64,000 nt of DNA from Silurus meridionalis (GCF_014805685.1 NC_060885.1:31857132-31921131); one strand, 5' to 3'; counted from the stretch's first letter, positions 32,440 to 44,594 are shown. Numbers and translations are program-made. The notes: generated from the sequence alone by a model not told the origin.

Positions 32440-32850
32440 TCAAGCTAAAAGGATTCAATCGCTTCCCTTTTGTGCGGTCGAATATTAATTGTAATCGCTC
32501 GCCGAAGTCAAAGTGCGTGAGGTGTTTCGAATTTTCAGCGCCATTGTCTTTTCTTAGTCTTTGAGAGCGCTGATATGAATATACATGACAATGGTCCTCC
32601 TCTGAATCATAACAAGTCAGTTACTATGCCACTCCAGGAAGTCTTCACGGGCACAGAGATCCGACCTGATTTGCATACTATTTCCGCATTTAATTTTCCA
32701 TAGAAGAGACAGGGGCTTGATGGGGCCTAATGCGGCGTCTGACACCTCCAAAGCCCTGTAATTATCCCCCTGACCTGCTCCTCAGCCAGATTCTTTCCAA
32801 TTAATTGCTAACATAAATAGAGCTTCAGGTGGTCCTGGGGTCACACGAAA
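32440..32850. promoter_or_regulatory. Candidate conserved non-coding element
   Basis: Repeat-free block dense in homeodomain, POU and pyrimidine words: CGAATATTAATTGTAATCGC, CTGATTTGCATACTATTTCC, GTAATTATCCCCCTGACCTG, CCAATTAATTGCTAACATAA. The adjacent hAT copy and SINE stop short of it. This is the most enhancer-like stretch by eye, but conservation must be tested. Confidence 0.35.
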
Positions 32851-33285
32851 TGCCATGAATACACAAAAGATTATTACGGCAAACTTTCATCTAACAGGGG
32901 AACTTTGGGTAACAACGTTAGCGATGTATTTCTTCAATGACAAGTTGACCTTGAAATGCAAACACACAAACTATTAGGGTTTGGGAACTATATTTCTGAT
33001 ATTCCCACACTTTGGTGTGATTTTTTTTCCGACATTAAAACAATCAAAATTTGGTACATTGTCAAAATATTGCTACACAAAAAGCTAGAAATGATGAAAT
33101 GGTTCCTTCATAATACTTCATAATGCCACAGGCTACCAATGTGAGGTTACATCTTTGAGGTGACTCACTTCACATTCGTGTTGTTTATCATTTGTTAAAA
33201 AAAATAAAATAAAAAAAAACAGACTCTGGCTTAAGCAAGGTCTTACATTATGATGTTTTCCTTCTATGAAACTTAATAGTGTCAT
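32851..33285. other. Unassigned non-coding sequence
   Basis: AT-rich, with an A-rich AAAATAAAATAAAAAAAAAC run near 33198. No gene. Confidence 0.55.
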
Positions 33286-33286
33286 A

Positions 33287-33802
33287 TTTACGCATACATT
33301 TACAGAGTTTGGCCGAAACCTTTATCCAGAACAAATTACAACTGAGCAGTGGTGATGAGAAGATCAGATCATTTTAGTGACTTGGTTCTTTTAATCTCGT
33401 TTATCAAAAATAACGACTCTTTATTTAAAATTACCTCTTTGATCAGAAATAAAATAAAATGTTAGATGTCACATGATAAAAGAATGAACGACTCCGACTG
33501 GAAGAATCGACATGTAAACTATTCAATTCTGTTTCCTGTACAAAACCTACAGAGATTTTGCGATGCTCATGAGCTTCCAGTAGTAAATGAATGAATCATT
33601 GTTTGAGACTCCTATTCTTTCGAGTCACAATAAAGACTTGTTCAAAATAACCGAAACATTCATGAACGAACCATTACTACCGAGCAGTAGAGGGTTAAGG
33701 GTCTTGCATAAAGGCCCAGCAGTAGCAGCTTGGTGGAGCTGGGATTTGAACTAATGACCTTCTGATCCGGAGTCCAATGCCTTAACCACTAACCACCTCC
33801 CT
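33287..33802 (-). mobile_element. SINE family II split by an insertion
   Basis: The minus-strand SINE is in two parts: tail region 33287-33350 (complement of a degraded TGTAAATGTATGCG end) and middle plus head 33682-33802 (GGTTAAGGGTCTTGCATAAA, CTAATGACCTTCTGATCCGG, CCTTAACCACTAACCACC). GAGCAGT occurs at 33344-33350 and again at 33682-33688. Uninterrupted family members have it once, so it marks the target-site duplication of the inserted DNA. Confidence 0.82.
33351..33681. mobile_element. Element inserted in SINE, about 331 bp
   Basis: Bounded by the duplicated GAGCAGT (7-8 bp, the size typical of hAT insertions). Internal words such as TGAATGAATCATTGTTTGAG and TTCTTTCGAGTCACAATAAA resemble teleost non-autonomous hAT elements. 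Terminal inverted repeats are weak (GGTGATGA against GTAGTAAT). Confidence 0.6.
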
Positions 33803-33889
33803 CGCATATTCATGCATTTCAATCCAAACCAAGTTTTCAAGTCAGAAAAGTCGGAAAACATTTTAAATGTGGAATGGGATGTGGAGCAA

Positions 33890-34200
33890 ATGTGGGATGT
33901 GTATATATACACTACACACAATGTACGCACACTATATAGACACCTGATTTGTATGTGCTTTTTCCACGTCCCATTCCACTTTTGGTCCCTGTTTGCTCTT
34001 AAAATAAGCTCCATTCTTCTGGGAAGATGCTCCACTAGATTTTTGTGCTCATTTAACAGTCAGGTACTGATGTTGGTGAGGTTAGAAGTCCTCGGGTGCA
34101 GTCAGCATTCACATTCATTCATGTTCAATTGGGTTGTGGAAGTCAGATGCCCTGATACATTTGTGTATATAGTATAGTGTATGTATATATACACTATATG
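33890..34200 (+). mobile_element. DNA element A, copy 5 (short, both ends kept)
   Basis: Begins TATATATACACTACACACAA and ends ATAGTATAGTGTATGTATAT. Inside are CCACGTCCCATTCCACTTTT, AAGCTCCATTCTTCTGGGAA and ACTGATGTTGGTGAGGTTAG. The middle section holding GAGATCTTCCACTCC is deleted relative to the copy at 13605. Confidence 0.7.
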
Positions 34201-34204
34201 CCAT

Positions 34205-34920
34205 GCACTGAGCACTGTTATGGGAATGGAGTGTCTAGCGTTTTGTTTCCAGAGTGGGTTTTGGTCTAAATGCTTTACTGCTCATTTGGGTAGTGAATCA
34301 GTGAACAAAGCCGCAGTGCCATCTGTTCCCATCGATAAAGAATAAGGAGTTAGCTTAGCCGCACACTCTTCAAGCCTTTTCCAAACCGTGACTTATTGAT
34401 CAAGCTAACCTTTCCGCCTGTAGCCTTTCTGTCCATGTCCCACACAGCAGCAGGGCAGGTTAAATGACAGGTTGGGAAAGACAGACAGGCCTTTGTGCTG
34501 TAGCCCTCAGCCCTTTTCAGAGCCTACGTACACACATGCACACACAGACCTTTCTGACATAACACACTGCAAGCGGCACTGACTCATCGCTAGCACTGTC
34601 ATCCAAGGCCTGTCTTATCATTCACCCATGCGATAAAGCTGTCATTTTATACCAAGGCTTTGTGGTTCGTATGGGGGTGTGCGATTGTGGCTTTTTATTA
34701 GTGTGTGTGTTTGCAAGTGAGTAATTTTACTTTCAAGAATTTCTTGAAGGGTTTTGAGAAATATTACATAACTAGCATCACTTTTTTTCCCCTGTTCCTA
34801 ACCATCCAAAACCTTCAATTTTTTATTCTGTATAGATTGTAGATTTTTAACCCTTTATACAACAGCTTAATCTTTCTTTCATCAAATGTTACTTTAATCG
34901 TTTTGGTTCGTTATTACACT
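34205..34920. other. Unassigned non-coding sequence
   Basis: No gene or repeat recognised; balanced composition at 34320-34660. Confidence 0.5.
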
Positions 34921-34922
34921 TT

Positions 34923-35718
34923 ATACAAGGTGGTACCGAAAAGTTGTTTAACTCTCCAACAGAGGGCAGCACAAGGCTGCACGCACAGTCACACGGAGCA
35001 CCGACCATTTATAAGTCAGTGTGCCAAAGACATCATCCTGTGTACATTGGGAGCTGCACACATGGTGCGTTATCACGTCTGCGATTTTAGCATGAACAGC
35101 ATGTTAGAACAAAGAGCATGCGTGAAATTCTGCGTCAAACTGGGCAAATCTGCTACAAAGACGTCTGACATTATTTGGCAAGTTTACAGCAACGCGGCGA
35201 CGAGTCGTTCGAGGTCTTTTGAGTGGCACAGACAGAAGAAGATCACTTGAAGACAACAAAAGATCAGGGAGACCTTTAACAAGCTCAACCCCTGAAAACC
35301 TATTTGTCAACTTGTGCATGATGACTGTTGGAGAACAATCCACAATATTTCTGCCGTTGTTGATGTGTCATACGGAACAGTTCAGATAATCCTCATGTGT
35401 GATTTGACCATGCCCCGTCTTGCTGCCAAGTTCATCCCCAGGCTGCTGACACAGGAGCAGAAGGAAAACCCCGTCAAAGTCTGCCAACAATGTCAGCATG
35501 CTGTAGATGACCCTATGATTGGGTGCCTGGGGGTATGGGTATGACCCTGAGATGAAGAAACAGTCCTGGAAGAGCCGATCATCTCCATTGTGCATCGAGA
35601 ATTCGTCCATAGGTTTCAGAGCTTTAAAAGCAAGTTCTACTGGCAGGTTTTAAGGCGTTGAGGAAAGACATTCGGTAAAATTGACCGGACGTGTGACACT
35701 TTTTGATACCACCTTATA
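34923..35718 (+). mobile_element. Mariner transposon, internally deleted, both ends kept (796 bp)
   Basis: Left terminus TACAAGGTGGTACCGAAAAG and right terminus CTTTTTGATACCACCTTATA are inverted repeats starting at TA. The transposase reading starts at 35092: LEQRACVKFCVKLGKSATKT and SRSRSFEWHRQ are typical of the mariner N-terminal helix-turn-helix domain. It then breaks by frameshift. Later pieces are readable: ISAVVDVSYGTVQIIL and AAKFIPRLLTQEQKENPVKV (linker before the catalytic core), YGYDPEMKKQSWKS (just after the first catalytic aspartate region), then IVHREFV and KFYWQVLRR. The second and third catalytic positions and the C-terminus are absent. Same lineage as the copy at 23060, as the leaders align. 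Dead as an enzyme source but potentially mobilisable in trans in the past. Confidence 0.88.
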
Positions 35719-35719
35719 T

Positions 35720-36340
35720 AATTATTGGATTCAGTGTAATAGGTGTGATTCTTTATACATCTTGAACTTACACAGTCGTATTTAGCCAGAAATAAGAAAA
35801 AATCTGCATTTACATTACGTGTATCCACTGGGAAAAAAATGATTACGACTTACAGTATTTTTAACAACTCTTTCCTTTCCTTATACATATTTAACACTGC
35901 CTGCTTAAGTTCTCACCCATTATGATCTCTGGCTCCACCTTTCATGGTTTCCTTAATAAGCTCATGCCTCACACAGGTTCTAGCTTCAATACTTTTTTGC
36001 TATGATAAATACAGAAGCAGCACTGACAGCCTGATAACTACTCATTAAAACGACGCATATTGAAGTGAGTTCTCTGGTTGGCCGCCCACCAACTACAGCG
36101 GCAAAATGTATAGTACCTATTACTAATAACGTCTCTGCCTGACTTTCTACACTGGAGCTCCGAGAGCTTTCAAAATCGACAACATTACAGCATTAATAAT
36201 TCATCTTCAACTTGAAATGCAACTTTTAACATTGAAATACTGTATATTATCACACATATTTAATGAGTAGCAGTTTATTACACCTGTGAGTATAATTAAA
36301 GTTACATTAAAAAGTAAAAAATCTAACAAATCTTCTGACA
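35720..36340. other. Unassigned non-coding sequence
   Basis: No gene or repeat recognised. Confidence 0.5.
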
Positions 36341-36344
36341 GATA

Positions 36345-36665
36345 TACACTATAGAGAAAAAAAAGTGTTAGGACACCTGACTTTTCCAGCCGGATAGAAT
36401 TCCTGAACATCCCTGAAATTTTACCACAAATTCGAATACATTTATAGGATTTCTCTCAATGTTGTAGTATGTAGCATGGAAGCTCCAACCCTTTGGAATT
36501 GTTCATACCGACTGCAATCCAGGTCTCCTCACCTACATTTACTAACACCCTTGTGACTGAATGAATCTCCACAAATCTTCAGAAAATCTAGTGGAACATC
36601 TTCCCAGAAGAGTGGAGCTGATTTATAAAAGACAACAGCAACCCAGAGTGGAATTAATATTTTAA
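36345..36665 (-). mobile_element. DNA element A, copy 6 (inverted)
   Basis: Begins TATACACTATAGAGAAAAAA followed by GGACACCTGACTTTTCCAGC. Later marks are GGAAGCTCCAACCCTTTGGA, GAATGAATCTCCACAAATCT and AACATCTTCCCAGAAGAGTG. The far terminus is eroded and the centre is shortened. Confidence 0.7.
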
Positions 36666-36669
36666 AATA

Positions 36670-38550
36670 TTTTCCACAGGGTCACATTTTTATATCACAA
36701 TTCATAATATCACGATGTATTGTCACACCCCTACAATAATGCATAGACATTGTTCTTCCTAAACATATTCCCCGAGATGGTGAGAAACTGGGTGTGTGTT
36801 TAACTGGGTTAAGATCTGCGGATTGTTAAAACCGTAGCATATATTACATCACTTTCATTCTGATCAAGTCATTCACTGAGCCCTGGTACCCCGTGGCTAC
36901 GAACATCGTCATCATACATGAGACACTCCCAAACCGGGACTGAAAAACCTCAGTGAGCACAAAGATTTGAGACTCACATCAGTGAAGGATTACGACGACC
37001 AAAATAGGAGCTAAATATAAAAAATGGACCCGATGGGAGAAAATGGACCCAATTAGAAACATGTCAGATTTATAAAATGTGAATTGAGCCTCGTGCCTAC
37101 AGTACATGAGAGTGCCTTTTATAGAGCGCTCAAAGCGATGTACGGATGGAGAACCACAATTATGTGATAAGATGACATGACATGACCTGATATAGAGTAG
37201 CGGAATTTAAGTCGTCACTGTTAAATAGACTGACAAATAAACTTTACACAAACACAAGGTTACTTGAGCACCAAAACAGGCTTATCTTCACAGTGGCGAG
37301 ACCTCGGACCTGGTTAAGCTCAGGTGAACTTTAATACGAATTCATAAACCATTAATGTGACTGAGAGGAAAAACCTGAGGAAACACTACTGTGAATAGAC
37401 CAGTGCTGGCTTTGTATTTCACACCTAGGTCTTCTGTGGTGTCCTACCTGAGTCAATACACCTCTCAATACGGTCATTATGACACCACAGCTATAGAAAC
37501 AATCAATATTTTAGAGAAACGCAGTATCACAGAGCGCTGCATCACAGCCAGGAATCTCATACGGTAAGAATGAATGGCATTTCCAAAGCAAGAAACCCAA
37601 TGAACACAACTCAAGTCTCCTTTCACTGTAGCCGCAGCTGCACTGCCTGCATACATCATCTCCAGCACAAGCATCAATATTTACCTCATAAAATCACCCT
37701 TTTTTTTGTTTTTTTTTGTTCCATGCATTACGGTTTTTCCTGGGGATTTGAAATAATTGAAAATGTGTGTTTTCGTGCAAAATCTGCAGGAAAAAAACAC
37801 AAATTAGATTAAATAAAAAAAAAAAAAAAACGGGGTGATTAAATAAAAAATTAAATAAAAAAATAAAAAAGATTTTTAATTAAATAAAAAAACCACACAG
37901 TTATTAAATCCACATGAATATACACCGCCCATCCAGTGACAATAGATGACGATGTGACGATGACAATAGATATCATAGACGGAAAGTTAAAACAGTCGGA
38001 AGCCAATTATCTAAAATAATAATGAGAAACTGGCGAATAACATGAACAACTATTTACTGAAGGGTCTGAAAAGAATGAAAAACATGATTAAATACTACAG
38101 GATATACTGTATGATTATTCAAAAGTTACAACCTCTATCTTTGAATCAGTCAAAGGACAAAACACACCAGTTATTACATTCTCGTATGGTAGTGTATAAC
38201 TCAATCCTGGTTTCGTATCTGGCTTTGGGACCTGTTAACAGTTTTATGATTTTAAAAGAGGAGGAGGCTAAATGGCATTTATTCCTCAGATTGCAGCAGA
38301 AGTGCAAGTATTCAATTATGCAGCTAATGAACATGCTGTTTTTTAATGGATTTTTTAATAGAATTGCTTTTAGCTTAGAGCAGTTTTTCAAAACACACAC
38401 ATATAATTAATGGAATGAAAAATTATCTATTTTGTCTGGAAAAAAAAAAAATAAACAAAAAAATAAACACAAAGAGTTAGCGTTTGAAAATTCCAGACAG
38501 CAACAGTTACAGACGTCACTGTTAGATTAAGGTATGTTTGTCCTGGAAAG
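36670..38550. other. Unassigned sequence with A-rich block
   Basis: TATCACGATGTATTGTCACA with ACCCCTAC near 36710-36735 resembles a hAT-type terminus. 37805-37895 is built of TTAAATAAAAAA words. The 122-codon plus frame 38042-38410 is AT-rich and domain-free. No gene. Confidence 0.5.
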
Positions 38551-38551
38551 A

Positions 38552-38574
38552 CACACACACACACACACACACAC
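38552..38574. repeat. (CA)n microsatellite, short
   Basis: About 11 CA units. Confidence 0.9.
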
Positions 38575-38579
38575 TTGCT

Positions 38580-38900
38580 GCATCCACTACAGCACTCGGA
38601 ACAGCCGAGTTATCTTTTGAGACCGGCCAGGCTTTCTAATGTCCAAAATAAGGTTGTCTAATTGTAGCTTATTCTGCAACGTGATTGCTTTTATTGAACG
38701 CTATTTTTCTTGTTAATGAGTCCGTAATGGTATTGCTGATAAGGTAAAGAGCGGCCATGTTCTCGGTGCAGCTCCCGCCGTTTTCTGTTGCGTCTGCAGA
38801 GCTAGTGCCTTTTTAAATCACCTGATGTCCTCGGCGAAAGGGAAACGCACCGGATATCCGCGTCTTCGCTGGTCGTTGAGAAAGTCAAGCAAGGACGTAA
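38580..38900. promoter_or_regulatory. Candidate conserved non-coding element
   Basis: Repeat-free block with GTCTAATTGTAGCTTATTCT, TTCTTGTTAATGAGTCCGTA and TTGCTGATAAGGTAAAGAGC, followed by a CpG-richer part (38770-38900). Enhancer-like by texture only. Confidence 0.28.
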
Positions 38901-38904
38901 AACA

Positions 38905-41900
38905 CCGTTAGCCGTCATGCTCTCGGGACACGCGCCACAAACACACAAAGCACATTTGATTGTAGTTTACTTTATAAAAAAAACACACACAGGAATCGTA
39001 TTGAAGCACAGAAAGGGGGAAAAGACCTCGACACAGACACAGCCGGCCTATTACAGGAGACTAATGTCCTCCAGTACAACTGGACACGAGGCGAAATGAA
39101 TGTCAAAACCCATTTTGCGACACATTCGTCAAGGAACACGGACACGAGCGCACACACATTCTATCATATACTGACAAATGTTGCTTTCCTTTGAACCATA
39201 CACTACGGCATGTAGGAGAAAACCCTTACCGAATACTCGCTTAATAGAGCTGAGGATGAAGATTTGTAATTAAATCTAATCACAGGCGTATATATGATCG
39301 CACTCATGAGAAAACATCTCAGCCATAAAGTGATAACAGGAAGTAAATTGTTTTCTAGATGTTCCCTAAAGCCTGGTGCACACTGTTTCACACGATTCGA
39401 GGCAAAGTGTAAAGATTTCCACAATCCGAGGCTAAAATCTGTAGTCATTGTTTATCGACAGCCGTTTGACAGCCGTTGTGATCAATTTCACGAAAACCAC
39501 CACAGGGACAGAACGGCAAAAAGGACGAGTTATGAAGGGGAAAAGGAGTGTTTGTACGACGTGTTGAATCGAAAACGTGCCATTAGCAAAAAAACACAAA
39601 AAAAAAACACTATAGATTATTTTCGTTTGCTGCTAGCTACCGTTAGCGAGAGAACACGGGTCTGAACGTGTCTCGGATCGACGATGTGAAACTTTGGACA
39701 AATCTTTTTAGAGATCCCACATTGGCATGGCGATCAGTCAGACGAGCGACGACTGCAAATGAATTAAAATCGCAGAAATTAATAAAACCCGTGATTAGAT
39801 TAAACCAAGCTCTAAATGCATCCGAATTAAGTAATGTAATGTGAAACAAGGTTGTTTAGAGTGCTATTATAGCAAATTAACCCCTTCCACCACTCTCCAC
39901 CCCATATATATATATCTGGGTTAGGGTTTGGGTTTCTATCTGGAGAAAATAGTCAGCTGATAATGATTTTATTATGGGATTATCGTTCTATCAGCACATG
40001 TACTGCTTACACCGTATCCAATTTCCCTGCCTCCCCTTTATCTGAATCTGATTTCTGCTCAGGCCTTGAAGTGTCAGCGTCTATCACATCTCCATCTCCA
40101 CCTAAATTCACAATCATTAACTCGTCCTTGCAAAACGAGCTGCCTGGTCTCTGCAGGATTCATGCAATCAGAAGCCAAAAGAAAAAAAACAAAAAAAACC
40201 AGAACAGAGAAAAAAATCCAGTTCACTCTCAATAATAATCGAAATATTATGTGTTGCTTCTCAGTAACCTTGAAAACGTATCAAGCCTATTCGCCTCCAT
40301 TTATTAATTGCAAGTGACCTGTGATTTATTTCCCTTCCTTGTGTTTGAGGGGAAAACATTTAGACAGAAGAGCAAACATGGCCGTCCTCATCAGCACGAC
40401 GGGCCGCTGAGCAGCGCTACTCGATCGGTTCTCCACTCCTGCTAAAGTGCAATCAATGCGTCTGTAGTTGTAGCAGGGATTTTTTTTTAGCGCCTCTTCA
40501 CTTTCGCCTATTATCTCTGTTTGTTTTTGGGGGTTTTTAGACCCTCCTACAAAAGAGATCCGCATTTTGATGACGGGGGTCAAATGGTTCAAATGTAAAA
40601 AAAAAACCAAAACAAAAAAACACGCTTGAATCTGCAAACTGTCAAACAGAGACGTCAGAAATATTTTTAGCATCACAAAAAACAACGTGATTAATACACG
40701 CCAGACCAACAATTATGATTTGCAGCATATTTTTCTCTCCGTGCAAAACTTCCAGAAGTCCTCTCAGTACATCCCAAGAATAGCACCAACTTTGAGACTA
40801 TAAATCTCTAGGCTTGCTATTCATTGCTCCACAGTCCAGCGCAAGAAAAAATATGAGGTAAGCAGAAAAAAAAAATCCTTATTATGGAATATAACAATAG
40901 GCAAAAGAAAAGCTCCGAGAGGCACGTACGTCCAGGACCAGCGAGCACAAAGGCTCATGTATAATAATTATCACGCTAGTCTGCCGATTATATTTTTCAA
41001 TTGAAGTACAAAATGGGCTAAAACAGGGTCTATCGTAATGGTGATTCCATTAAATTTTAAATGAATTCTTTGTGAAAGGACATGGCAAAAAAAAAAAAAA
41101 AAAAAGCTTATCTACAAATGAAGTCAAGCTGATTAGTTTTCCAAATTGTATCAATTCCCTGGAGTAGACTTGCAGATCATGACAGGTTTGGATATTAAAA
41201 AAAATGTCCTCAATCGCACGGTGGAAAAAAAAAAAAACCTCCGGAAAGTTTATCGATCGAGTCCTGAGTCCGGGAGACAAAACCGGACAAATATCATTTC
41301 CAGAAGATAAAACGTGTACGATTAAAGATGGCGCTTGTTCGAGTGTTTTTCTTCCCTCCAAACTTCCATAGCCTAGGCAAGGTCTCCCGGAACGACCATA
41401 AAGCCCCGGCCTCTTCGGGTCCATCGTTCCGTGATCCAACCTTTCAGCAGTTCGGCCTTTCGTGGGACTTGTGAAAACAAGAAGTGAGGACAAGAATGAG
41501 GGGAAAAAACATCACGAGGCCGAGCGAGAAAGATGATTTATCTCTTCAGCTGGAGATGAGAACACTGCGATGAGCCAAGAAGGTTTCAGCAGGGGCTGTT
41601 AAAAAAATAAAAAAAAATAATAAAAAAAATTACCTAGAGGGGGTAATTTATGGGTCTGGTTGTGAACGTGTTAATGAAGCGGGCCGGGTGGAGAATTTCC
41701 ATCTCTGATGTATATAGGGCAGTGCTCCTCTCCCTCACCCGTGTCTTCTATACGGTCCTTCCCTTTAGATTCTGAAGGCTCAGCCAGCATCCGTCAGAAA
41801 TCTCAAAGCATTATATTATGGGATAAAAAAAGAAAAAAAAGAAAAGAGATCCTTTAAGGAGAAGTAAAAAACATTTAAAGTAATAATTCCTATTTGATCA

Positions 41901-42585
41901 GGCATCCAATAATTAACACTACTCTGATATATATTTAGACACTTTTCTGGCCACAAGCTTCAGAATCTCGAAGGCAAAAAAACTGCAACATTTCCTCACT
42001 TGGAAAAAAACAAAAGCTTGTGGAAACATTTATGTGAGTAGGAAGTAAAAGAGGTCCTGATGCTCGCTGACACAGAACGTCGGTGGTGGTCACGTGGCAT
42101 GCCGTGCCTTTTTCTGGAAACGTAGGTGCTTCTCGGCCATGCTCACAGATGATACGTATCGGATTCTGTAAATGGCTTTGAAAGACTGGGATTTGACCTC
42201 ATGATGAGATAATCCTTGGAACAGATCAACCAGAGGTCAAAATATAGATTTCATTCCAGACAAATGATAAAGAATACACGTCGAATAAAGAGTCACAAGG
42301 CTCCAGCAAGAAGATCCGACATTAATCACGGCCTTGAGGTTTTGGTTAACACCCTGAAGGAAGACGTAAGGAACAGCTACATCGATACGGATCAGTGAAT
42401 TATGGAATTTGAACAGTGCCATAGGAAATGCACTAGAGGTAGATAGAAGAGCGACGCAGTTAACCCCACGCTAACCACCTGTCCGATCTACAGAAGCCTG
42501 GTAGTACTTTGGACACAAAAAGGGACTCGTTGTAGGATTTGTGTGCATCTATTGTAACTGACTATTAAGATTATATGTTCAGTTT
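38905..42585. other. Long transposon-poor stretch, no gene seen
   Basis: About 3.7 kb with no recognised transposon and only homopolymer A/T runs (near 39595, 40185, 40490, 41085, 41230, 41610). Balanced patches at 40020-40160, 40920-41050 and 41330-41460 could be conserved non-coding DNA. Frames of 123-147 codons (39294, 40326 minus, 41050 minus) show no domains and contain poly-F or poly-N translations of homopolymers. Confidence 0.45.
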
Positions 42586-42589
42586 CTTA

Positions 42590-42900
42590 TCGTGGAACCC
42601 CAAAACTATGAGGGGCGTCCAAGTCATACTCCCCTGCTACATTTCTACACGTATCCCAGCATTTATCTAACGCCTGGTAAGATTTGGCTGAGAACGATTC
42701 GCAGGGAACCACCATGACCACCACGGGATCTTCCCCGGCGGCCATCTTTAAAACGTTTACACCATTCAAACGTTTTCCTGCAGCTGAGCGTCTCGTCACC
42801 GCACCGTGCTCGAAGTCTTCCGCAGATATTCACGGGTTTGACGCATTCGTTCACAAGAAACTTCATCACCGCACGCTGTTCCATGCAACACCGTTGTCTG
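42590..42900 (-). mobile_element. Second-lineage mariner, N-terminus fused to C-terminus
   Basis: From 42884 on the minus strand: MEQRAVMKFLVNECVKPVNI and KTFEWCKRFKDGRR match a mariner-type N-terminal domain. It is clearly different from the lineage at 23060 and 34923. The reading then degenerates and, in another frame, reaches ALDKCWDTCRNVAGEYDLD, which resembles the C-terminal end where other mariners have a KCI...GDYFE segment. The catalytic DD34D core is missing. Beyond it lies GGGGCGTCCAAGTCATACTC (plus strand about 42613), a likely terminal repeat. The opposite terminus was not found. Confidence 0.7.
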
Positions 42901-43029
42901 CTATCTTGATTAACGGATTTTTATAGCTGTAAGTCCCGCTGTGTGTTATAAACCGTTTACAGTTTCAATCCAGATGGAAATGCATATCACCGGCAAAAAT
43001 AATCTCACGCTAACCTTCAGCCTTTAACA

Positions 43030-43225
43030 TTAGCCTTTTAAAAAGGAGGGGGGGAAAAAAGCTCTTGGAGCAACGTGCCATTACACCGCATTTAATTCGC
43101 AGCGAGTTTTAAATCCGTCTGATGGGAGTTTAATAAGCAAATAATGCGGCAGAAGCAGACGTAAATGTGAAGGAGTTGTTAAAGCAGCCAGTGTTTAATA
43201 GCTCTTGTCCTTCACTTAATAGCAG
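43030..43225. promoter_or_regulatory. Candidate conserved non-coding element
   Basis: Repeat-free block with ACCGCATTTAATTCGCAGCG, GTTTAATAAGCAAATAATGC and CAGTGTTTAATAGCTCTTGT. AT-rich homeodomain-like words are dense. Texture-based guess. Confidence 0.28.
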
Positions 43226-43660
43226 GAGAGAAATAGGGAGAGAAATGAGAGTAAAGACAGAGCAAAGAGTACAGAAGAGAAAAAAAAACAAAAAAACCTA
43301 AAACGGTCCTAGTGCAAACAAAGAACAATTTGTTCCGACAAAAAGAATGCATAATAAAAAAATAAATACAGAAAAAAAAAATAAAGCTTTATTATACATA
43401 TGAATGCTGAAAATTGCAAGAAATTTCGAGCGAGAGACACAGAGATAAAGAGAGAGTAAAGAGAAAGAGAGCATGCCCCTTTTTTGTACCTTTTCCCCAA
43501 ACCGAATAAACATCATTAAAATGTCAGGGCCAATAAAACACTTTTATGAGGAAAGCTGCCGCTTTCACAGGCTTTGTATCATCGGTACTCAAACGTAAGG
43601 CAGCCACCTTGATGGACTGAGAGCGAGGATGAACAGAAAAAGAAAACGCCGTCCAGAGAA
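43226..43660. other. Purine-rich and A-rich spacer
   Basis: AGAGAAAAAAAAACAAAAAA and AGAGATAAAGAGAGAGTAAA words; no gene. Confidence 0.55.
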
Positions 43661-43667
43661 AAATATG

Positions 43668-44105
43668 CGTAAAAGTATCGGGACACCTGACTTTTCCAGC
43701 CATATGCGATTCTTCACCAAACCGTGTCAGAGAGACACAATTGTAGACGACGTCTTGGGATGATGTAGCGTGACATTTTCCTTCTAGCTGAACTTGGAGA
43801 CCCCAACATGTTTCATGACAAAGCCATGAAGATATGGAGTGAAAGATCTCTCTATTATACATCTTTGTGATGTATTGGAACGAATGCTGACTGCACCCCT
43901 GGCCGTCTCGTCTCACCTACATCAGTACCTGACTTTACTAACCCACTTGTGGCTGAATGAATCTCTACAAATCTCCACAAACTCTAGTGGAACATCTTCC
44001 CAGAAGAGTGGAGCGTATTATAACAGAAAATAGGGACTAAATGTGGGATGGGATGTTCAAAAAACACATATGATCAGGTGTTCACAAACATTTGTCGTAT
44101 ATATA
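43668..44105 (-). mobile_element. DNA element A, copy 7 (longest inverted copy)
   Basis: Begins AAAAGTATCGGGACACCTGA and ends GGTGTTCACAAACATTTGTC. Ordered marks are CTGAACTTGGAGACCCCAAC, GCCATGAAGATATGGAGTGA, AGTACCTGACTTTACTAACC, GAATCTCTACAAATCTCCAC, AACATCTTCCCAGAAGAGTG and ATGTGGGATGGGATGTTCAA. Both termini are still recognisable as imperfect inverted repeats. Non-coding. Confidence 0.75.
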
Positions 44106-44590
44106 AAATGTAATGCATGTGATTGTGGTGGAAGAAGAAGCTAAACATGCAGACATGAAGATCTTGAAGCTTGCTCTTCCTATGAATCTAGGTCTTCGGA
44201 GGTTCTTGCAGAGTAGAAGCTACTTCTATACCAACGATTCTCGTCTGTTTAGGAACCTGTCCTCTTCAAATCCTTGAAGGTATATCATGTTTAAAGGAAT
44301 TTGTGTTTTGGAACGATCATCAGACGAAGCTGAATTTTCCACAGGGTTGTGCTGTGATTGCAGGGAATCTTCCTATGCTGTAGTAGCAAACACGTGTTAC
44401 CGTTTTCTTTCCCCATCTCTCATTATTATATGAAAAAAAAAATCCTATTTTAGAGAGAGTAAGGCAATTTCGGATTTCTGACGCATATGAAGACCTCAAG
44501 GTCAATGCTGAAATGCTAGTAATAGAGTAGTAAAGAAGAGCCAGCGTGGTTTTGGAAATGTATACACATGAAAAGCACAAAAAACAAACC
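44106..44590. other. Unassigned non-coding sequence
   Basis: No gene or repeat recognised. Confidence 0.5.
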
Positions 44591-44594
44591 CTCG

